From Streptomyces sp. NBC_00554 (GTDB taxonomy: Bacteria > Actinomycetota > Actinomycetes > Streptomycetales > Streptomycetaceae): a DNA stretch of 64,000 bases. The position numbers and the translations under genes are program-made. The first letter of the stretch is position 1. Every line of letters begins with the position of its first letter. This document shows, piece by piece, positions 58,982 through 64,000 of this stretch. The notes beneath the pieces are model-generated. The model saw nothing but the letters and a program-made list of their open reading frames with translations. It was not told the origin of the DNA and did no database searches. Where the stretch lies: the NCBI RefSeq assembly GCF_041431135.1, contig NZ_CP107799.1, positions 6,510,001 to 6,574,000 of the forward strand, read 5' to 3'.

Positions 58982-59018
58982 GGCTCCCCGGGAGGACCCC
59001 TGTGCCTCCCGGGGAGCC
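58982..59018. terminator. Bidirectional hairpin between HNH and ABC permease genes
   Basis: GGCTCCCCGGGAGG (58982-58995) pairs perfectly with CCTCCCGGGGAGCC (59005-59018) across a 9-nt loop, between two convergent genes. Confidence 0.85.
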
Positions 59019-59054
59019 GGCCGTCATGCCCGCGTACAGCAGTTGTGCGAAATG

Positions 59055-60401
59055 TCACGCATAGCGCAGCTCCGCCGGGTGGACGGAGCGGCGCAGCAGC
59101 GGCAGTGACGTGGCGGCGGCAAGCAGGCATGCGGCATACACGGCGACGGGGACCAGCAGGGGCAGCAGCGGCACCGATCCGCCGTCGCCGTCGGCGAGCA
59201 CCGCGTACCAGACGCTGATCGCCATGCCCCCGGCGCCGGCCAGCGCGACCGCGGGGGCCAGCGGCAGGGCCGTCTCCAGGAGCAGCGCCCGGCCGAGTAC
59301 GGCGTGCGGCACCCCGGCGGCGGCCTGCGCGGCCAGCCCGCGGCGCCGGGTGGCCAGTGACTCGGCGGTGCCGACGGCGAGGCCGGAGAGGGTGATCGCC
59401 ACGGCGACCAGGATCGCGGCGCCCGTCAGATTGACACCGGTCGTGTAGAAGGACATGTCCAAGGCCATCATCTCGGGGCCGCGCGTGTGGAGTGTGTCGA
59501 GCAGCACCTGCCGTACGCCGATGAAACCGGTCCCCACCACGGTCACCAGCAGGACCGCCGCGTGGGTGCGGGCAGCCGCCCACGGGTCGTCGCGCAGGCG
59601 CTCGGCGGCGATGAGTGTCGCCGGGTCTCCGGTGCGGGCCGCGAGCCGGCGGCCGGTGAGGCGGGCGGTGGCGCCGGTCACCCGTACGGCGCCCGCACCG
59701 GTGACGATCACCACGCCCAGGACGAGCGGCGGCGCCGTGCCGAACCCGCCGAAGTCGTCCGGGGCCATGACGAGCCCCACGAACAGGATCACCGGTGCCG
59801 CCATCAGGAACGCTGTGCCCGGCCCCCGGCCCGTGCTCGGTCGCGTCCGCCGCACCCAGCCCAGCGGCGAGGCGACCACGCGGCGCAGCGCGAGCGTGCT
59901 CACCAGCGCGCCCAGCAGGGGCACGGCCACGGCGATCACCGCGAACCCCGCCCAGACGGTGACCGGCGGATGCTGCCACTCGACCAGCAGGAGCAGCACG
60001 GAGAAGACGGTGGCGACCGCCGAGCCCACGAGGCACGTGAGCCCCGCCTCCAGCGCGGCGATCCGCCGCACCTGGGCCGGAGAGGCCCCCGCCAGGCGCA
60101 GCCCGGCCAGCCGCCTGTCGCGGTGTACGGCACCGATCCGGGCGCACTGCCCGAGGAAGCCGAGCACCGGGACGAGCAGGAGAAGCAGCGTGAGGACGAT
60201 GCCGGAGCGCTCGCCGGGACGGTCGAGCAGACCGTTGCCGATGGACAGGTGGTGCAGCCCCCGCAGCGAGGCGACCGCGACCGCGGCAAGACCGAAGCCG
60301 GTGGCGAGCCCCGCCCCCACGGCCGTGAGCGTGATCCGCCACCACTCCCGCCGGTCGGAACCGCGGGTCAGCAGCAGCGCGAGCCTGAGATCGGTCCTCA
60401 C
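59055..60401 (-). CDS. FtsX-like ABC permease
   Basis: 448 residues from GTG 60401 (GTGA overlap with the ATPase gene). Ten hydrophobic segments. The FtsX/MacB-type repeat appears twice: RDRRLAGLRLAGASPAQVRR (first half) and LATRRRGLAAQAAAGVPHAV (second half). It forms the membrane part of an ABC transporter with the upstream ATPase. The type usually extracts lipids, peptides or antimicrobials from the membrane. No periplasmic MacB domain is present, so it is a short exporter-type permease. Controlled by the PadR gene at the head of the operon. Confidence 0.9.
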   Translation of the reverse strand: MRTDLRLALLLTRGSDRREWWRITLTAVGAGLATGFGLAAVAVASLRGLHHLSIGNGLLDRPGERSGIVLTLLLLLVPVLGFLGQCARIGAVHRDRRLAGLRLAGASPAQVRRIAALEAGLTCLVGSAVATVFSVLLLLVEWQHPPVTVWAGFAVIAVAVPLLGALVSTLALRRVVASPLGWVRRTRPSTGRGPGTAFLMAAPVILFVGLVMAPDDFGGFGTAPPLVLGVVIVTGAGAVRVTGATARLTGRRLAARTGDPATLIAAERLRDDPWAAARTHAAVLLVTVVGTGFIGVRQVLLDTLHTRGPEMMALDMSFYTTGVNLTGAAILVAVAITLSGLAVGTAESLATRRRGLAAQAAAGVPHAVLGRALLLETALPLAPAVALAGAGGMAISVWYAVLADGDGGSVPLLPLLVPVAVYAACLLAAATSLPLLRRSVHPAELRYA

Positions 60402-61123
60402 GGGGACACCTCCACGGACGCGTCGACCGCCGAGCCGACCGCGGGGCCGCCGGTCCCGTTGCCGGCCACAACCCCGTCCCGCAGCGCGACCTCCCGATCC
60501 GCGTACGCCGCCACCTGCGCGTCATGCGTGATCAGCAGGACCGCCGTACCCGACTCGCGGGCCGTGTGCACCAGCGCGGTCATCACCTGCTCCCCGGCGA
60601 GGGAGTCCAGCGCGCCGGTCGGCTCGTCCGCGAAGACGATCCTCGGGCCGGTCACGAGGGCCCGCGCGAGCGACACCCGCTGCGCCTGGCCGCCGCTCAT
60701 CTCACCGGGCCGCAGCGCCTCCTGCCCGCGTACGCCGAACCGCTCCAGCCACTCGCCCGCCCGCTCCTGGGCCGTCGTACGCGCCGTGCCCGCGAGCATC
60801 AGCGGCAGCGCCACGTTGTCGAGCGCGGTCAGTTCGGGGATCAGCTGACCGAACTGGAACACCACCCCGAAGTCGGTGCGCCGCAGTTCGCTGAGCCGTT
60901 TCTCGGGGAGGCGGTCCAGGCGCTCACCGTCGTAGTGCACCGTGCCCTCCTCCGGGCGGACGATGCCGCAGAGGCAGTGCAGCAGCGTGGACTTGCCGCT
61001 GCCGCTGGCCCCGGTGACGGCCAGGATCTCGCCCGCGCGCAGGTCCACCGAGGCGCCGCGCAGGGCCCGGGTGGCACCGTGCGCCTTGAACAGGCCCCTG
61101 GCTGCCAGGAGTGGGTTGCTCAT
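60398..61123 (-). CDS. ABC transporter ATP-binding protein (LolD/MacB type)
   Basis: 241 residues from ATG 61123, overlapping the PadR stop as ATGA. Walker A VTGASGSGKSTLLHCLCG, Q-loop VVFQFGQLIPELTALDNVAL, signature MSGGQAQRVSLARALVTGPR, Walker B IVFADEPTGALD and H-loop LLITHDAQVAAY. The ADEPTGALD string is typical of the LolD/MacB subgroup that partners FtsX-like permeases, as here. The ATP hydrolysis motifs are all intact. Confidence 0.94.
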   Translation of the reverse strand: MSNPLLAARGLFKAHGATRALRGASVDLRAGEILAVTGASGSGKSTLLHCLCGIVRPEEGTVHYDGERLDRLPEKRLSELRRTDFGVVFQFGQLIPELTALDNVALPLMLAGTARTTAQERAGEWLERFGVRGQEALRPGEMSGGQAQRVSLARALVTGPRIVFADEPTGALDSLAGEQVMTALVHTARESGTAVLLITHDAQVAAYADREVALRDGVVAGNGTGGPAVGSAVDASVEVSP

Positions 61124-61662
61124 GCTGCGTCGACCTCCGCGGTCAGAGTGGTGAGCCGGGCCGCCGTCGTGGTCATCCAACGGAGGTCGGCGTCAAGGTG
61201 GTTGAGGGCGTAGTCGGCCGAGAGGACGGTCGCGAGACCGGCGCCGGGCGCGGTCTTCAGCGACGTGAGCTCGCGCATCCGCGCCATGTGCGCGGCGCGT
61301 TGCGCCGCCAGGTAGCCGGCCGGATCCGCCGAGGCGAGGATCGCGACGACGACCTTGGCGAAGATCTCGTTGGTCACGAAGGGCGCGGGCGGGGTGATCT
61401 CCCCTGCCCAGTGGGCCAGTTCGCGTGATCCGTCGTCGGTCGAGCGGTACAGCGTCCGCTCCGGGCCGCCGTCCGAGCCGGTCCCCTCGACCTCCGCGAG
61501 ACCGTCGCGGACCAGCCGCTGCAAGGTTGTGTAGACCTGCCCGTAGGCCAACGGGCGGGCCTGCGGGAAGCGTTCGTCGTGGCGTCGCTTGAGGTCGTAC
61601 CCATGGCTGGGACCTCCGGCGAGCAGCCCCAGCAGGATGTGGCGGGTGCTCATGCGGTTCAT
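61120..61662 (-). CDS. PadR-family transcriptional regulator
   Basis: 180 residues from ATG 61662 (ATG 61653 is the alternative; neither has a clear ribosome-binding site, so the mRNA may be leaderless). N-terminal winged helix: STRHILLGLLAGGPSHGYDL, KRRHDERFPQARPLAYGQVY, TTLQRLVRDGLAEVEGTGSD, with the PadR HGYDL signature. The C-terminal helices dimerise. First gene of a PadR-ATPase-permease operon, so it likely represses its own transporter until a ligand appears, like LadR or LmrA-type pairs. An AT-rich stretch with two TACATA repeats lies directly before the start. Confidence 0.92.
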   Translation of the reverse strand: MNRMSTRHILLGLLAGGPSHGYDLKRRHDERFPQARPLAYGQVYTTLQRLVRDGLAEVEGTGSDGGPERTLYRSTDDGSRELAHWAGEITPPAPFVTNEIFAKVVVAILASADPAGYLAAQRAAHMARMRELTSLKTAPGAGLATVLSADYALNHLDADLRWMTTTAARLTTLTAEVDAA

Positions 61663-61695
61663 TATGTACTCGATATATGTAGTGAGTGAATAGTG
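61663..61695 (-). promoter_or_regulatory. AT-rich promoter/operator region of the padR operon
   Basis: Immediately upstream of the padR ATG, the minus strand reads TACATATATCGAGTACATA, with TACATA repeated 13 bp apart (61681-61676 and 61668-61663). The composition is sharply AT-rich compared with its surroundings. This could hold a -10 element and a PadR site; PadR sites typically contain ATGT/ACAT half-sites. Confidence 0.4.
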
Positions 61696-61886
61696 AGCCC
61701 GGGAAAGTCTCGCGAGCGGCGGCGACGAGAGTGGCCGAAATGACCTGCTTGCACCAACCTGGAGGGGTTGCGCGGGAACAGAACGTGACCACTACCACGT
61801 TGTTCGTCCGTGTACGTCTGCCGTCGCGCCCGCTGGGTAGGGCTGCGGTAACCCGCTTCCAGCCGTACGACGACAAGGAGACCCTC

Positions 61887-62126
61887 GTGGCCGCATCGGC
61901 ACACCTTCTGCTCTCGGCCCTCTCCAAACGCGGGGCGGAACCGTCCGCCGACCTTCAGGACCCGCAGCTGTGCGTCTTCAGCGCGGAGAGCACCTGCGCC
62001 GAGACCCCGCTGACCAGCGAGCCCCCACTCCCCGACGCCGAGCCGCTGACCAGCGAGCCGCCGCTGGCCGACGCGGCGCACCTGACGAGCGAGCCCACCT
62101 CCACCGGCGCCGCGTCGGGGGTCTAG
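61887..62126 (+). CDS. Small protein with a Cys pair and LTSEP repeats upstream of malQ
   Basis: 79 residues from GTG 61887 (AAGGAG 6 nt upstream). The N-terminus AASAHLLLSALSKRGAEPSA is helical, then LCVFSAESTCAE with two Cys eight residues apart, followed by three LTSEP units (PLTSEPPLPDAE, PLTSEPPLADAA, HLTSEPTSTG). There is no signal peptide. The stop TAG abuts the malQ ATG without a gap, so the two are co-translated. I recognise no family. Leader-plus-repeat composition is compatible with a ribosomally made peptide precursor, but no modifying enzyme is visible nearby. Confidence 0.6.
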   Translation: MAASAHLLLSALSKRGAEPSADLQDPQLCVFSAESTCAETPLTSEPPLPDAEPLTSEPPLADAAHLTSEPTSTGAASGV

Positions 62127-64000
62127 ATGGCACCTGGCCGCCCCGCGGACCCTCCCTCGACGCCGCTGTCCCGGCTCGCCGGACTGCACGGCGTCGCCAC
62201 CTCCTACAGCCCGTCCCAGGACCGTACGGTCGCGTCCTCGGACGCCGCGGTCGTCGCGGTGCTGGCGGCGCTCGGCGTCGACGCGAGCACGCCGGAGGCC
62301 ATCGGCGCCGCCCTCGCGTCCCGGGAGGCCGAGACGCGGGACAGGCTGCTGCCACCGACGGTGGTGTGCTGGGGCGGCCGGCTGCCCGGGGAACTGGCCG
62401 GACTGCCCGACGGCACCCGCGTCCGCATCGACACCGAACAGGGCGAGACCCGCGCATCCGCCGAGCAACTCCCGCCCGGCGTCCACGCGTTGCACGTCGC
62501 CGCTCCCGACGGCCGCACCGCCGACGCCCACCTCGTCGTCGCCCCCGCACGCCTGCCGTCACCGCCCGGACGCACGTACGGACTCCTCGTCCAGCTCTAC
62601 TCCCTCCTCTCCCGCCGCTCCTGGGGCATGGGCGACCTGGGCGACCTCGCCGAACTCACCGCCTGGGCGGGCCGTGCGCTGGGCGCCGGATTCGTGCAGG
62701 TCAACCCGTTGCACGCGGCCGTGCCCGGCGCCCCCACCGATCCCTCCCCGTACCGGCCCTCCTCCCGCCGGTTCCCCGACCCGGTGCATCTGCGGGTCGA
62801 GGACATCCCCGAGTTCGGCTACGTCGAGGACCGTGACCGGGTGCGTACGCTCCTGGAGGGCGCCGCGCGGCTGCGTGAATCCGTGCTGAGCAAGGGCGAG
62901 TTGATCGACCGCGACGCCGTGTGGGAGCTCAAGCGCGAGGCGCTGGAGCTGGTGCGCGAGGTGCCGCTCGGGCCCGGGCGGCGGGCCGCGTACGTCGACT
63001 TCCTCGCCGAGGAGGGCGAGGCGCTGGAGGACCACGCCACCTGGTGCGCGCTCGCCGAGGTGTACGGCTCCCGGTGGCAGCAGTGGCCGGAAGGCCTGCG
63101 CGATCCGCGTTCGCCCGAAACCGCCCGCGCCCGGGGCGAGTTGATGGACCGCGTCGACTTCCACAGCCGCCTCGCCTGGCTCACCGACGCCCAACTCGCC
63201 ACCGCCCAGCGCTCCGCGCGCGACGCGGGCATGGCCGTGGGACTCGTGCACGACCTCGCGGTCGGGGTGCATCCGGACGGGGCCGACGCCTGGGCGCAGC
63301 AGGAGTACTTCGCCGCGGGCATGTCGGTCGGCGCGCCCCCGGACGCCTTCAATGCACGCGGCCAGGACTGGGGCCTGCCGCCCTGGAGACCCGACCGCCT
63401 GGCCGAGTCCGGCTACGCCCCCTACCGCCGCCTCCTGCGCGCCCTCTTCCGGTACGCGGGCGCCCTGCGCATCGACCACGTCATGGGCCTGTTCCGGCTC
63501 TGGTGGGTTCCACAGGGGCAGCCGCCCACGGAAGGGACGTACGTCCGTTACGACGCCGAGGCGATGCTCGCGGTACTGGCCCTGGAGGCCTCGCGCGCCG
63601 GGGCGCTGGTGATCGGCGAGGACCTCGGCACCGTCGAACCCGGTGTGCGCGAGACGCTGCACGAGCGCGGGGTGCTCGGCACCTCGGTGCTGTGGTTCGA
63701 ACGCGACTGGGACGGCGACGGACTGCCCCTTCCCCCCGAACGCTGGCGCGCCGACTGCCTGGCCACCGCCACCACCCACGACCTCCCGTCCACCGCCGCC
63801 CGGCTCACCGGCGAACACGTTGAACTCCGCGACCGGCTGGGCCTGTTGACGGGCACCTTGGCGGAGGAGCGGGCCGCCGCGGCCGCCGAGACGGGGGAGT
63901 GGCTGGCGCTGCTCAACCGGCTCGGACTGCTGCAGGGCGCGACCGGCGGGCTGTCCGCGGTCTCGGAGGAGGCCGAGATCCAGGCCGTGCACCGGTTCCT
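62127..64000 (+). CDS. malQ: 4-alpha-glucanotransferase MalQ (3' end outside the window)
   Basis: The first 624 codons are present from ATG 62127, immediately after the previous stop. The N-terminal part (about 1-140) is the MalQ_N domain of actinobacterial enzymes. The GH77 catalytic core follows: RTYGLLVQLYSLLSRRSWGM, GAGFVQVNPLHAAVPG, AMAVGLVHDLAVGVHPDGAD-like sequence (seen as VGLVHDLAVGVHPDGAD), NARGQDWGLPPW, LRIDHVMGLFRLWWVP (catalytic Asp), ALVIGEDLGTVEPGVRETL (acid/base Glu) and ATTHDLPSTAARLTG. It transfers maltodextrin segments between chains in glycogen/maltose metabolism. Nothing in the visible part is broken. Confidence 0.95.
   Translation, partial: MAPGRPADPPSTPLSRLAGLHGVATSYSPSQDRTVASSDAAVVAVLAALGVDASTPEAIGAALASREAETRDRLLPPTVVCWGGRLPGELAGLPDGTRVRIDTEQGETRASAEQLPPGVHALHVAAPDGRTADAHLVVAPARLPSPPGRTYGLLVQLYSLLSRRSWGMGDLGDLAELTAWAGRALGAGFVQVNPLHAAVPGAPTDPSPYRPSSRRFPDPVHLRVEDIPEFGYVEDRDRVRTLLEGAARLRESVLSKGELIDRDAVWELKREALELVREVPLGPGRRAAYVDFLAEEGEALEDHATWCALAEVYGSRWQQWPEGLRDPRSPETARARGELMDRVDFHSRLAWLTDAQLATAQRSARDAGMAVGLVHDLAVGVHPDGADAWAQQEYFAAGMSVGAPPDAFNARGQDWGLPPWRPDRLAESGYAPYRRLLRALFRYAGALRIDHVMGLFRLWWVPQGQPPTEGTYVRYDAEAMLAVLALEASRAGALVIGEDLGTVEPGVRETLHERGVLGTSVLWFERDWDGDGLPLPPERWRADCLATATTHDLPSTAARLTGEHVELRDRLGLLTGTLAEERAAAAAETGEWLALLNRLGLLQGATGGLSAVSEEAEIQAVHRF

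Overview
The window is high-GC actinobacterial chromosome and almost certainly Streptomyces. It carries short chaplins, a melC-type tyrosinase pair, SsbB next to a pair of dynamin-like GTPases, PknG, an EttA-type ABC-F protein and a ROK-regulated chitosan-oligosaccharide locus. GTG/TTG starts and 4-bp start/stop overlaps are common. From memory (no search was possible), the gene order resembles the S. coelicolor region around SCO2650-SCO2715. I saw no prophage, transposase, CRISPR array or rRNA; there is one tRNA.

Layout. 1-6.1 kb: leftward exopolysaccharide operon (GT4 glycosyltransferase, polyprenyl sugar-phosphate transferase, O-antigen-ligase-like polymerase, MurJ/Wzx-type flippase, polysaccharide deacetylase cut by the window edge). 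6.1-13.6 kb: cell-surface and development region with a secreted protein, three short chaplins, three other small exported proteins, a VKOR-type oxidoreductase, and tyrosinase with its copper chaperone. Two chaplins have BldN-like promoters. 14.3-18.6 kb: D-2-hydroxyacid dehydrogenase, a Met/His-rich membrane protein plus YcnI (copper-linked), then a Ni/Co permease behind a cobalamin riboswitch and divergent from an ArsR regulator. 18.6-24.7 kb: sortase-anchored thioester surface protein, SsbB, DynB and DynA. 25-32.5 kb: tRNA-Arg(TCT), TIGR01777 epimerase, MMPL exporter with divergent TetR, DUF1876, EttA, thioesterase and a conserved hypothetical. 32.5-34 kb: truncated globin and a PCMT-like methyltransferase.

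34-44.7 kb: leftward signalling cluster glnX-glnH-(coiled-coil)-pknG-PP2C-VWA-FHA. It extends the mycobacterial GlnX/GlnH/PknG amino-acid-sensing pathway with a phosphatase, a von Willebrand factor protein and an FHA protein. The coiled-coil gene has the only in-frame TTA codon I found, suggesting bldA dependence. 45.3-52 kb: the csnR-csnEFG-csnH-csnK chitosan-oligosaccharide operon, with promoter and a CsnR box. 52.2-58.1 kb: a secreted Ig-like protein, then an unrecognised rightward cluster of three membrane proteins and two small soluble proteins that share a Q/N-rich N-terminal motif resembling prokaryotic amyloid-signalling tags, then an MscS channel. 58.4-64 kb: HNH endonuclease, PadR-controlled ABC transporter, a small repeat protein with two cysteines, and MalQ (cut by the window edge).

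The strongest leads are (i) the paired-motif cluster at 53.5-57 kb; (ii) recurrent 13-21 bp tandem duplications straddling stop codons or ribosome-binding sites across the window; and (iii) the expanded PknG cluster with its TTA codon.
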